From contig NZ_SRRT01000008.1 in NCBI RefSeq assembly GCF_004784475.1, forward strand, positions 248,001 through 312,000: 64,000 nucleotides of DNA, read 5' to 3'. Shown here in pieces: positions 16,896 to 25,280 of this stretch. The notes beneath the pieces were generated by a model, which was given only the letters and a program-made list of their open reading frames with translations, searched no databases and was not told where the DNA came from. The translations under genes were made by a program, and so were the position numbers. Position 1 is the stretch's first letter. Every line of letters begins with the position of its first letter. This DNA comes from Streptomyces bauhiniae. GTDB lineage: Bacteria; Actinomycetota; Actinomycetes; Streptomycetales; Streptomycetaceae.

Positions 16896-17881
16896 GGCGT
16901 GTGCCCCTCGTACGCGGCCAGCGCCTCGCGGGCGGCCCGGCGGGCGCGGTCGGCCAGGTCGGACGGCGACACGATCCGGCCGTCCGGGCCGAGCCGCAGG
17001 GCGAGCCGGCGCAAGGAAGCCGGGTCGGGGGTGCGCAGGGTGATGCGCAGGCCGCCGTCGGGCAGCTCCTCGGCCGTGTCGTGCGGGTAGTACTCGGCGA
17101 CCCAGCGCCCGCCGGGGCCGACCTCGACCACGACCTCGGGGTCCTCGGCGGCGGGCTGCACCAGCCCCTCGGACAGGTCGCGCGGTTCTATCTCGGGCGG
17201 CGCGGCCGGCTCGTCGAGAATCCGGATCTCCGCCACCCGGTCCAGCCGGAAGGTACGGCGCGCCTCCGAGCGGCGGCACCACGCCTCGACGTAGGTGTGG
17301 CCCATGGTGACCAGGCGGATCGGATCGATCTCCCGCTCGGTCAGCTCGTCGCGAGCCGGGGAGTAGTAGCGCACCCACAGCCGGCGCCGCTCGGAGATGG
17401 CCCGGTCGACGTCGGCGAAGACCCCGCCCTCGGACTCGAAGGTCACCGACAGCCGGGAGCTGGCCCCGGCCGCCTCACCGGCGGCGGTCTCCACTTTGGC
17501 GGTGGCCCGGACGAGGGCCTGCCGGTCGCTCTCGCGCAGGCCGGGCAGGGTGGCCACCGCGCGGGCGGCCACCAGCAGCGCGGTCGCCTCGTCGGCGGCG
17601 AGCCGCAGCGGTTCGGCCGCGTCCTCGCCGAGCGCGGCCGGGTTGTGCCACCAGATGCGCTCGCCGTCGGTGTCGATGTCCAGCAGGTCCCCGCCCCGGA
17701 AACTGGTGCCGCACATGGGCAGCACGTCCAGGTCGGAGACGAGTTCGTCCTCGGTGATGCCGAAGGCGCGGGCCACGTCCGCGATCCGGGCGCCGGGGCG
17801 CTCGCGCAGATACGTGACCAGCGACAGCATCCGCCGGGTCTGGTCGATGGCGTTCACGGGCCGCGCCGGTTTGCCTGCCAT
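16892..17881 (-). CDS. pafC: PafC, WYL-domain transcriptional regulator
   Basis: 329 aa. An N-terminal winged HTH (TRRMLSLVTYLRERPGARIADVARAFG) is followed by a WYL domain (RRLWVRYYSPARDELTEREIDP and VEAWCRRSEARRTFRLDRV) and a C-terminal extension. With PafB it forms the PafBC activator that drives the LexA-independent DNA-damage response in actinobacteria. It starts 18 bases after the end of pafB and is followed by an overlapping zinc-ribbon gene. The name reflects genetic linkage to pafA, which here lies upstream, separated by two FKBP genes. Confidence 0.93.
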   Translation of the reverse strand: MAGKPARPVNAIDQTRRMLSLVTYLRERPGARIADVARAFGITEDELVSDLDVLPMCGTSFRGGDLLDIDTDGERIWWHNPAALGEDAAEPLRLAADEATALLVAARAVATLPGLRESDRQALVRATAKVETAAGEAAGASSRLSVTFESEGGVFADVDRAISERRRLWVRYYSPARDELTEREIDPIRLVTMGHTYVEAWCRRSEARRTFRLDRVAEIRILDEPAAPPEIEPRDLSEGLVQPAAEDPEVVVEVGPGGRWVAEYYPHDTAEELPDGGLRITLRTPDPASLRRLALRLGPDGRIVSPSDLADRARRAAREALAAYEGHTP

Positions 17882-17899
17882 GGTGTTCTCGCTCCGCTC

Positions 17900-18853
17900 T
17901 CAGCCCTTGGCCACGGCACGCAGCCGGTCCACCACGTCCGCCCGCAGCTCGGCCGGTTCCAGCACCACCACGTCCGGCCCGAACTCCACCAGCCAGGCAT
18001 CCAGCCCGTGCCCGTACGGAATCTCCAACTCGTCCCAGTCGTCGCCCAGTTCACGCACCTTGGTGGCCTTGGCCCGCAGCGGGTAGCCGGCGCCCGTGCG
18101 CAGCCGGATCAGCGCGGAGCGGTCGGCGGTCTCCCCCGCCCAGCCCCGTACCGTCTCCCGCACGGTCACCACGTCCGGCACCGGCGCGGTGAAGCCCGTA
18201 CCGCGGGCGCGGACCTTGCCGGTGATCCGGGACAGCCGGAAGACCCGCTCCGCGCCGCGCTCGCGGTCGAAGCCGGCCAGGTACCAGTGGCCGCGCCAGC
18301 ACTCCAGCGCCCACGGCTCGACATGCCGGGTCTCGGGGTGCGCGGCGGACGCCTTGCGGTAGTCGAAGACCACCGGGCGGCGGTCCCGGCAGGCCAGCAT
18401 CAGCGGCTCGAACGCGGCCTCGTGCACCGGGATGCGGGGCTCCAGCGCGCCGTGCGAGCCGTAGGGGTCGACGTCCTCGGGCAGCCCGGCCGCGCGCAGC
18501 TTCTGCAGGGCGCCGCTGGCCGCGCCGGCCAGCCGGGCCTGCTGCCACACCTTGGCGGCAAGTCCCAGGGCGGCGGCCTCCTCGGCGTCCAGGGTGATCG
18601 CGGGCAGCCGGTTGCTGTCGCGGCGGGCGAGATAGCCGACCTCGCCCTCCAGGTTCTCCACGGTCTCGATGACCAGGCCCAGCTCGCGCAGATCGTCCTT
18701 GTCCCGCTCGAACATGCGGTTGAAGGAGTCGTCCGACCCCGCTTCCAGGTACGCCTCGACAGACCCGCGCAGCTCGCGCTTGCTGAGCGGCCGCCGTGCG
18801 CCGAGCAGGCACAGCGCGAGGTTCATCAACCGCTCGGCCTTGGCAATGGCCAT
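17900..18853 (-). CDS. pafB: PafB, WYL-domain transcriptional regulator
   Basis: 317 aa. The N-terminal HTH begins AIAKAERLMNLALCLLGARR with RPLSKRELRGSVEAY. The WYL domain includes RRPVVFDYRKASAAHPETRHVEPW and GHWYLAGFDRERGAERVFRLSRI. It pairs with PafC as a heterodimeric regulator of DNA-damage genes. ATG 18853 is chosen because the family N-terminus begins there and AGGG precedes it; the frame stays open upstream without conservation. A strong terminator upstream at 18934-18970 separates it from the FKBP gene, so pafB should have its own promoter. Confidence 0.93.
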   Translation of the reverse strand: MAIAKAERLMNLALCLLGARRPLSKRELRGSVEAYLEAGSDDSFNRMFERDKDDLRELGLVIETVENLEGEVGYLARRDSNRLPAITLDAEEAAALGLAAKVWQQARLAGAASGALQKLRAAGLPEDVDPYGSHGALEPRIPVHEAAFEPLMLACRDRRPVVFDYRKASAAHPETRHVEPWALECWRGHWYLAGFDRERGAERVFRLSRITGKVRARGTGFTAPVPDVVTVRETVRGWAGETADRSALIRLRTGAGYPLRAKATKVRELGDDWDELEIPYGHGLDAWLVEFGPDVVVLEPAELRADVVDRLRAVAKG

Positions 18854-18933
18854 CGACGCCCTACGCCTTCCCTCATGTGCTTCCGACCGTCGACCGTACC
18901 GCTCCGGGGTGGCGCGGCAAAAGCCGAAGCAAA

Positions 18934-18970
18934 GAAGAAGGGCCCGCGCACCAGGCACGGGCCCTTCTTC
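18934..18970. terminator. Strong hairpin terminator after the FKBP gene
   Basis: Perfect 13-base arms GAAGAAGGGCCCG and CGGGCCCTTCTTC (18934-18946 and 18958-18970), followed on the minus strand by a T-rich stretch. It ends transcripts of the upstream FKBP gene about 30 bases after its stop. Confidence 0.85.
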
Positions 18971-19000
18971 GATCAGAAACGATCAGGCTTGACCGTCGGG

Positions 19001-19381
19001 TCAGCGCTTGCCGACGCCCACCAGGTCGCAGACGAAGATCAGCGTCTCGCCCGGCGCGATCCGGCCGCCGGCGCCCCGGTCGCCGTACGCGAGGTGCGCG
19101 GGGATCACGAGCTGGCGGCGGCCGCCGACCTTCATGCCCTGCACACCCTTGTCCCAGCCCTGGATGACCTGGCCGACACCGAGCTGGAAGTCCAGCGGCG
19201 TACCGCGGTTCCAGGACGCGTCGAACTCCTCACCCGTGGAGAACGCGACGCCCACGTAGTGCACCTTGACGACGTCGCCGGCCTTGGCGACCTCGCCGTC
19301 GCCCTCCCAGATGTCCTTGATCTCAAGGTCCTTCGGCGGCTCGCCGCCCGGAAAGTCGACCTCGGGCTTGTCGATGCTCAC
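19001..19381 (-). CDS. FKBP-type peptidyl-prolyl cis-trans isomerase (cytoplasmic)
   Basis: 126 aa, a single FKBP domain. Seen are VHYVGVAFSTGEEFDASWNR, the PLDFQLGVGQVIQGWDKGV active-site strand and loop with the conserved Trp, and IPAHLAYGDRG. It catalyses proline isomerisation and assists folding. No signal peptide is visible. The start is GTG 19381 with AGGAGC upstream. It lies between the lipoprotein FKBP gene and pafB on the same strand, 74 bases after the former. Confidence 0.93.
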   Translation of the reverse strand: MSIDKPEVDFPGGEPPKDLEIKDIWEGDGEVAKAGDVVKVHYVGVAFSTGEEFDASWNRGTPLDFQLGVGQVIQGWDKGVQGMKVGGRRQLVIPAHLAYGDRGAGGRIAPGETLIFVCDLVGVGKR

Positions 19382-19455
19382 GTCAAAAGCTCCTGCGTGT
19401 GTACGAAACGAAACATGGACAGTCTGTCATCCCCGCAGCTCGGGCGCCCGGCACG

Positions 19456-20457
19456 CTACATCGCGGCGAGGATGTCCACCGTGAAGACCAGCGTGGCGCC
19501 CTTCTTGATACCGCTCCCGCTCGGCGGGTTGTCCCCGTAGCCCAGGTCCGGCGGCACCACGATCAGCACCCGGCTGCCGACCTTCTTCCCCGTGATCCCC
19601 TGCGCCAGACCCTTGACGACCTGCTCCATCTGCTCCACCGAGAACTGGCTGAGCCGCCCCGAGCCGTACGTCTTCTGGAACGTCCGGCCGCCCTGCCACT
19701 CCAGCCCCTGGAACTGGCACAGGACCGCCTGCTTCTTGGTGACCTCGTCCCCGTCGCCCTCGAGGATGTAGTTCGACACCAGCTTCTTCGGCGGGTCCGA
19801 CTTCGGCAGCGTCACCTTCGGCAGATTGCCGTCCGTGTTCGTGGCCACCTTGGGCAGGGCCGGGTCCGTCTGCGGGACCTCCTCGCCCTTCGCCGAGCTC
19901 TTGGTGTTGTAGGAGTCCAGCAGATCGATCACGAACACCAGCGTGTCCGTGCCCTTGATCCCCGCCTGCTCATTGCCCGACGGCCCGTACCCCCAGGTCG
20001 GCGGCACCGCGATCTCCACCCGGCTGCCGATCTTCTTCCCGGTCAGCGCGTACCGCCAGCCGTCGATGATGCTGCCCTGCGCCAACTGCAGCACCAGCGG
20101 ACTGCGGTCGTAGGAATTGTCGAAGACCTTCCCCGAGCTCCAGATCTGGCCCAGGTAGTCCGCCTTGATGAAGTCGTTCTCCGCCACCGTGCGGCCGTTG
20201 CCCGCGATCACCGTCCTGACCGCCAGGTCCTTCGACGGGTCCCCGGTCCCCTTGACGACCGTCGGCTTCTCCCCGAACTTCGTCCCCGCCGTGATCGCCG
20301 GCAGCGGCCCGTCCACGATCTTCGGCGGCGGAGGCGACGACGCCGACGGCGAGGGCGACGCACTCGCCTTGCTCGACTTCGAATCACCGTCGCCGCACCC
20401 GGCGAGCGTGACCAGTCCAGCGGGAACGGCGGCCATGAGGAGTGAGCGTCGGCGCAC
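19456..20457 (-). CDS. Lipoprotein with two tandem FKBP-type isomerase domains
   Basis: 333 aa. A signal peptide ends in the lipobox LAGC, so Cys21 should be lipidated and the protein anchored outside the membrane. After a Ser/Pro linker come two FKBP domains. Domain 1 (about residues 95-185) has QLAQGSIIDGWRYALTG and VPPTWGYGPSG. Domain 2 (about residues 235-333) has VEQMEQVVKGLAQGITG and VPPDLGYGD. In domain 2 the conserved Trp of the VIxGW motif is replaced (VVKGL), so it may be weaker or purely a binding domain. The likely role is folding of exported proteins. It follows pafA after a hairpin at 20520-20548. Confidence 0.92.
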   Translation of the reverse strand: MRRRSLLMAAVPAGLVTLAGCGDGDSKSSKASASPSPSASSPPPPKIVDGPLPAITAGTKFGEKPTVVKGTGDPSKDLAVRTVIAGNGRTVAENDFIKADYLGQIWSSGKVFDNSYDRSPLVLQLAQGSIIDGWRYALTGKKIGSRVEIAVPPTWGYGPSGNEQAGIKGTDTLVFVIDLLDSYNTKSSAKGEEVPQTDPALPKVATNTDGNLPKVTLPKSDPPKKLVSNYILEGDGDEVTKKQAVLCQFQGLEWQGGRTFQKTYGSGRLSQFSVEQMEQVVKGLAQGITGKKVGSRVLIVVPPDLGYGDNPPSGSGIKKGATLVFTVDILAAM

Positions 20458-20519
20458 GGGAGATGCCTCGTAATCGGTCGATCTTGCGGATTGGTGCGCG
20501 CAACTCTACGGCGTGACAA

Positions 20520-20548
20520 GGGCGCCGTACGGGAAACGTACGGCGCCC
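20520..20548. terminator. Perfect inverted repeat after pafA
   Basis: Arms GGGCGCCGTACG (20520-20531) and CGTACGGCGCCC (20537-20548) around GGAAA. It lies 20 bases after the pafA stop on the minus strand and separates pafA from the FKBP lipoprotein gene. No T-run follows. Confidence 0.75.
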
Positions 20549-20567
20549 GTGTGGCGCTCGAAGGCAA

Positions 20568-21929
20568 CTACATTCCGGCGATCAGTTTCTCCACCCGGTC
20601 GTCCACCGAACGGAACGGGTCCTTGCACAACACCGTGCGCTGCGCCTGGTCGTTGAGCTTCAGATGCACCCAGTCGACCGTGAAGTCCCGGCGCTGTTCC
20701 TGCGCCCGCCGGATGAAGTCACCGCGCAGCCGCGCCCGAGTCGTCTGCGGCGGCACCGACTTGCCCTCGAAGATCTTCAGGTCATTGCAGATCCGCGCCG
20801 CCTGACCCTTCTTCTCCAGCAGGTAGTACAGCCCACGACGCCGGTGGATGTCGTGATACGCGAGGTCTATCTGCGCGACCCGCGGATGCGACATCGTCAT
20901 GTTGTGCTTCTCGCGGTACCGCTCGATGAGCTTGTACTTCATCACCCAGTCGATCTCGGTACCGATCCGGTCCAGGTCCTCCGTCTCGATCGCGTCCAGC
21001 GTCCGGCCCCACAGCTCCAGCACCTGCGCGACCGTGCCCGTACGGATGCCCCGGCGGTCGCAGAAGTCCACCGCCTTGTCGAAGTACTCGCGCTGCACCT
21101 CCAGCGCCGACGCCTCCCGGCCACTGGCCAGACGCACCTTGCGCCGGCCGGTGATGTCATGGCTGACCTCGCGGATCGCCCGGATCGGGTTCTCCAGCGT
21201 CAGATCCCGCATCACCGTGCCCGCCTCGATCATGCGCAGCACCAGATCGGTGGCGCCGACCTTCAGCAGCATCGTCGTCTCGGACATGTTCGAGTCGCCC
21301 ACGATGACATGCAGCCGCCGGTAACGCTCGGCGTCCGCGTGCGGCTCGTCACGGGTGTTGATGATCGGCCTCGAACGTGTCGTCGCCGACGACACGCCCT
21401 CCCAGATGTGCTCCGCCCGCTGGCTCACGCAGTACACCGCACCACGCGGCGTCTGGAGCACCTTGCCCGCCCCGCACAAAAGCTGCCGGGTCACCAGGAA
21501 CGGGATGAGGATGTCCGCGAGCCGGGAGAACTCCCCGTGCCGCGCCACCAGATAGTTCTCGTGGCAACCATAGGAGTTGCCCGCCGAGTCGGTGTTGTTC
21601 TTGAAGAGGTAGACGTCGCCCGCGATTCCCTCCTCGTGCAGGCGTCGTTCCGCGTCCACCAGGAGTCCCTCGAGAATGCGCTCGCCGGCCTTGTCGTGGG
21701 TGACCAACTCGGTCACATTGTCACACTCGGGTGTCGCGTATTCCGGATGTGAGCCCACGTCGAGATACAGCCGGGCGCCGTTCCGCAGAAAGACATTGCT
21801 GCTGCGGCCCCATGACACGACACGGCGGAAGAGGTACCGCGCCACCTCGTCAGGAGACAGACGCCGCTGTCCCCTGAACGTGCACGTGACGCCGTACTCG
21901 TTCTCCAGCCCGAAAATGCGGCGGTCCAT
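20568..21929 (-). CDS. pafA: Pup--protein ligase PafA
   Basis: 453 aa. It starts DRRIFGLENEYGVT, the metal-binding glutamates of the carboxylate-amine ligase fold, and has RNGARLYLDVGSHPEYATPE with the putative catalytic Asp at residue 57. FKNNTDSAGNSYGCHENYL and NTRDEPHADAERYRRLHVI are shared with Dop. It joins the C-terminal glutamate of Pup to lysines of target proteins using ATP. There is no strong ribosome binding site, and the start is only 9 bases after the stop of the MFS gene, so translation is probably coupled to it. PafA is told from Dop by its shorter length and the lack of the Dop-loop insert after the first strand. Confidence 0.95.
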   Translation of the reverse strand: MDRRIFGLENEYGVTCTFRGQRRLSPDEVARYLFRRVVSWGRSSNVFLRNGARLYLDVGSHPEYATPECDNVTELVTHDKAGERILEGLLVDAERRLHEEGIAGDVYLFKNNTDSAGNSYGCHENYLVARHGEFSRLADILIPFLVTRQLLCGAGKVLQTPRGAVYCVSQRAEHIWEGVSSATTRSRPIINTRDEPHADAERYRRLHVIVGDSNMSETTMLLKVGATDLVLRMIEAGTVMRDLTLENPIRAIREVSHDITGRRKVRLASGREASALEVQREYFDKAVDFCDRRGIRTGTVAQVLELWGRTLDAIETEDLDRIGTEIDWVMKYKLIERYREKHNMTMSHPRVAQIDLAYHDIHRRRGLYYLLEKKGQAARICNDLKIFEGKSVPPQTTRARLRGDFIRRAQEQRRDFTVDWVHLKLNDQAQRTVLCKDPFRSVDDRVEKLIAGM

Positions 21930-21938
21930 GACTGAACA

Positions 21939-23198
21939 TTACGCCCGATCCCCTGAACTGAAACGGGGTTCGGCAGCACGATCTGGATCATTTTCCGATG
22001 AAGCCGCAACCACACCGCCCCCGGCCGGAGCCGTCAGCACCCCTCCCGTGGCCAGCAGCACCAGCAACGAGACACCCCCCGCCACCCCCGGCAGAGCGAA
22101 CCCCCACGACGCACCACCCGACTGGACCACCGGCCCCGCGAGCCCCGTCCCCACCGACGCGCCCACCATGAACGTCGTCACCAGCCACGAGAACGCCTCC
22201 GTCACCGTCCCCGCCGGAGCGTGCCGGTCCACGATGATGAACGCGCACGCGATGCACGGCGCCAGGAACACCCCCGACACCACCGCCAGCAACACCATCG
22301 CCACCGGCCCCGGCATCCACAGCAACGGCAGATAACACACCGCCAGCAACGCCACCAGCACCCTCAGCCGCCGCTCCGGCACCCCGGACCACTGACGCGC
22401 CCCGTACACCACGCCGCCCGCCAGCGCGCCCAGGCCCAGCCCCGCCATCATCCAGCCGTACACCGCGTCCCCGCCGTGCCCGTCCGCGTACGAGACCGAC
22501 GCCACCGTGATCGACCCCATCGCGATCCCCACGAACAGGAACGCCCCCAGCAGCGCCAGCAGCCCCCGCGAACGCAGCGCACCCAGCCAGTGCGCCTCCC
22601 GCGGCTCCGAGCGCCACGCCCGCGACGGCGCCGACAGCACCACCGACAGCGCCCCCAGCACCCCCAGCCCGTTCAGCACCAGCAGCGCGGCCCGCTCCGA
22701 CCAGACCGACACGCACAGCGTCACCAGCAGGGGTCCGACCGTGAACATCACCTCCTGCGCCACCGCGTCCAGCGCGTACGCCGTGTGCACCTGGTCCCCC
22801 CGCCGCAGCACCGACGGCCACAGCGCCCGCAGCCCGCCCTCCAGCGGCGGCGTGCACAGACCCGACAGCGCCACCAGCGCGTACGCCAGGCCCAGCGGAC
22901 CGATCCCGCAGAACGCGAACCCCGCCATCGCCAGCGCCGACGCCACCGCCGCCGGCAACTGCACCCGCGGCTGCCCGTACAGGTCCACCAGCCGCCCCAG
23001 CAGCGGCTGGCCCACCGCGTTCGCCACCCCGTACACCGCCGCCAGCGCGCCCGCCAGGCTGTACGTACCGCCCTCCGCGCGCACGAACAGCACCATGGCG
23101 ATCGGCGCCACCGCGTTGGGCAGCCGGCCCACCAGCGTCCCCGTCAGCAGGCGCAGCGCATGCCGCGCCCGCAGGATCTCCAGATAACCCGTCGCCAT
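21939..23198 (-). CDS. MFS transporter
   Basis: 419 aa with about 12 predicted membrane helices. MFS motifs include the loop LVDLYGQPRVQLPAAV between helices 2 and 3. The start at ATG 23198 (ATGYLEILRARHALRLL) is preceded by a purine-rich stretch; the frame stays open 10 codons upstream. The substrate is unknown. The gene is divergent from the LacI regulator gene across a 150-base gap with a repeated TACGTA palindrome, which suggests LacI-type control, and it runs directly into pafA. The family is clear; the transported compound is not. Confidence 0.88.
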   Translation of the reverse strand: MATGYLEILRARHALRLLTGTLVGRLPNAVAPIAMVLFVRAEGGTYSLAGALAAVYGVANAVGQPLLGRLVDLYGQPRVQLPAAVASALAMAGFAFCGIGPLGLAYALVALSGLCTPPLEGGLRALWPSVLRRGDQVHTAYALDAVAQEVMFTVGPLLVTLCVSVWSERAALLVLNGLGVLGALSVVLSAPSRAWRSEPREAHWLGALRSRGLLALLGAFLFVGIAMGSITVASVSYADGHGGDAVYGWMMAGLGLGALAGGVVYGARQWSGVPERRLRVLVALLAVCYLPLLWMPGPVAMVLLAVVSGVFLAPCIACAFIIVDRHAPAGTVTEAFSWLVTTFMVGASVGTGLAGPVVQSGGASWGFALPGVAGGVSLLVLLATGGVLTAPAGGGVVAASSENDPDRAAEPRFSSGDRA

Positions 23199-23262
23199 GT
23201 CCCGCCCCTTCAGCGGCCGCTCCGGCACCCCCGACCGCCGTCGCGCGATGTCCCCGAAGTGT

Positions 23263-23289
23263 TACGTATAACTACCGCTTTCATACGTA
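23263..23289. promoter_or_regulatory. Candidate operator between MFS and lacI-type genes
   Basis: Inverted repeat TACGTAT (23263-23269) and ATACGTA (23283-23289); each arm contains the self-complementary TACGTA and the centres are about two helical turns apart. It is in the only AT-rich patch of the divergent intergenic region, about 65 bases from either start codon. It could bind the adjacent LacI-family protein and control both genes. Confidence 0.5.
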
Positions 23290-23349
23290 CCATGTGCGCT
23301 GTCCGACCGTCCACACAGCACCCCCACCACCCAGAGGAGCACGCCCGCG

Positions 23350-24366
23350 GTGGCACGCAGCAGCACGCGCCCGACCAGCCGTGACGTCGCCCGCGCGGCC
23401 GGAGTCAGCCAGGCCGCCGTCTCACTCGTCCTCGGCGACAAATGGCGCGGCCGCGTCTCCGAGACCACCGCCCAGCGCGTCCGCCAGGCCGCCACCGACC
23501 TCGGCTACCGCCCCAACCTCGCCGCCCGCAACCTCCGCCTCGGCCACACCCGCACCGTCCTCCTCGTCGTCCCCGCCCTCACCACCGAATTCTTCGCCGG
23601 CGTCTACACCGGAGCCGCCCGCGTCGCCGCCCAGCACGGCTTCGGCGTCGTCCTCTACCCCTCCCCCGAAGGCGTCGGCCCCGCCCGCGACCCCTTCGCC
23701 AGCGCCCAGGCCGCCCTCGACGGCGTCATCGCCTCCTCCATGGCCGCCGACGCCCTCACCGCCATCAGCGGCGACCAGCTCCCCCTCGTCATGCTCGACA
23801 GCGACCCCGCCGGCAGCCTCGGGGCCGCCACCGTCAACCTCGACATCACCGACGGCGTCCGCCAGGTCACCGACCACCTCCTCGGCCTCGGCCACCGCCA
23901 CCTCCTCCACCTCGCCGCCGACATCCCCTCCTGGACCTTCGAGATCCGCGCCCGCGAACTCGCCCACCGCCTCGCCGCCACACCCGGCACCCGGCTCACC
24001 ACCGCCCACGCGCCCATCACCATCGGCGCCGCCCGCGCCGCCACCGAGGCCGCCCTCACCACCCCCGGCCCCCGGCCCACCGCCATCGTCTGCGACGACG
24101 ACAAACTCGCCGCCGGCGCCTACAAGGCCGCCCGCCGCCTCGGTCTGCGCATCCCCGACGACCTCTCCGTCACCGGCCTCGACGACCTCGCCCTCGCCAC
24201 CGCCCTCGACCCCGAGCTGACCACCGTCCGCCTCGACGCGGAACTCTTCGGGGAACGGGGCATGCAGGCCCTCCTCGCCGTCCTGGACGGCCGGGAGCCC
24301 CCACACGGTGACATTCCCGTCCAGCTCATCCCGCGCGCCTCCACGGCCCCGCCACGGCCCTCCTAG
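23350..24366 (+). CDS. LacI-family transcriptional regulator
   Basis: 338 aa. The N-terminal HTH is TSRDVARAAGVSQAAVSLVL, followed by the hinge-helix region (TAQRVRQAATDLGYRPNLAARNLRLG) and a periplasmic-binding-protein-like sensor domain (VLLVVPALTTEFFAG through GLDDLALATALDPELTTVRLD). GTG 23350 is the start, with AGGAG 11 bases upstream. The effector is probably a sugar or similar small molecule. Placed divergent to the MFS gene, it likely controls that gene and itself. Codons end almost entirely in C, more so than in most neighbours. Confidence 0.92.
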   Translation: MARSSTRPTSRDVARAAGVSQAAVSLVLGDKWRGRVSETTAQRVRQAATDLGYRPNLAARNLRLGHTRTVLLVVPALTTEFFAGVYTGAARVAAQHGFGVVLYPSPEGVGPARDPFASAQAALDGVIASSMAADALTAISGDQLPLVMLDSDPAGSLGAATVNLDITDGVRQVTDHLLGLGHRHLLHLAADIPSWTFEIRARELAHRLAATPGTRLTTAHAPITIGAARAATEAALTTPGPRPTAIVCDDDKLAAGAYKAARRLGLRIPDDLSVTGLDDLALATALDPELTTVRLDAELFGERGMQALLAVLDGREPPHGDIPVQLIPRASTAPPRPS

Positions 24367-24381
24367 CGCACCCACGCAACG

Positions 24382-24412
24382 GTGCCCCCGACCGGAAACC
24401 GGCCGAGGGCAC
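24382..24412. terminator. Bidirectional terminator between lacI-type gene and prcA
   Basis: Imperfect hairpin GTGCCC-CG-CCGG, loop AAA, CCGG-CG-GGGCAC, in the 74-base gap between two convergent genes. Confidence 0.65.
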
Positions 24413-24440
24413 CTGAACAACATCGCGCGGGGCGCGCGCC

Positions 24441-25214
24441 TCACTCCTTCTCGGAGCCGGACGAGCCGGCCGCGTCCTCTGGATCGTCCGCGCTCTCCGC
24501 CTCGGTCGCCGCGCCGTTCGCCGCCAGCAGCCGCGACAACTGGCCGCCCACGATCCGCTTGAACTTCCGCTTCTGCGGCCGCGTCCGGTCCAGCACCGCC
24601 ACCTCGAGACGCTCCGCCGGAATCTCCCGCTCACCGCCGTTGGTGTCCCGCGACAACGCCTGCACCGCCAGCTTCAGCGCCTCCGCCAGGCTCATCCCGT
24701 CCCGGTGCCGCTGATCCAGGAACGTGCTGATCTGCTCCGCGTTGCCGCCGACCGCCACCGAACCGTGCTCGTCCACGATGGAACCGTCGTGCGGCAGCCG
24801 GTAGATCTGGTCGCCCTCCGGCGTCTCACCGACCTCCGCCACCACCAGCTCCACCTCGTACGGCTTCTCGGCCGCCGAGGAGAAGATCGTGCCCAGCGTC
24901 TGCGCGTACACGTTCGCCAGACCGCGCGCGGTCACGTCGTCCCGGTCGTAGGTGTAACCACGCAGGTCCGCGTAGCGCACACCACCGATGCGCAGATTCT
25001 CGTACTCGTTGTACTTGCCGGCGGCCGCGAAGCCGATCCGGTCGTAGATCTCGCTGAACTTGTGCAGCGCACGGGACGGGTTCTCACCGACGAACACGAT
25101 CCCGTCGGCGTACTGCATGACCACCAGGCTGCGACCGCGCGCGATGCCCTTGCGGGCGTACTCGGCGCGGTCCGCCATGGCCTGCTGGGGTGAGACATAG
25201 AACGGCGTCGACAC
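24441..25214 (-). CDS. prcA: 20S proteasome alpha subunit PrcA
   Basis: 257 aa. The N-terminus STPFYVSPQQAMADRAEYARKG is the actinobacterial alpha-subunit gate and H0 helix, with RKGIARGRSLV next. The fold is seen through GIVFVGENPSRALHKFSEIYDRIGFAAAGKYNEYENL. There is no catalytic Thr, as expected of alpha rings. A C-terminal acidic tail follows residue 235. It forms the outer rings of the core particle and docks the ARC ATPase. The start is GTG 25214, 66 bases after prcB, with AAAGG upstream. It is the last gene of the prcB-prcA pair and ends near a bidirectional terminator. Confidence 0.95.
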   Translation of the reverse strand: MSTPFYVSPQQAMADRAEYARKGIARGRSLVVMQYADGIVFVGENPSRALHKFSEIYDRIGFAAAGKYNEYENLRIGGVRYADLRGYTYDRDDVTARGLANVYAQTLGTIFSSAAEKPYEVELVVAEVGETPEGDQIYRLPHDGSIVDEHGSVAVGGNAEQISTFLDQRHRDGMSLAEALKLAVQALSRDTNGGEREIPAERLEVAVLDRTRPQKRKFKRIVGGQLSRLLAANGAATEAESADDPEDAAGSSGSEKE

Positions 25215-25280
25215 CGGTTATCCGTCCCTTTCTGTCATGGTCACTGGGATCACCTCACTGCGAAGACCGAGAGCGCCCGC

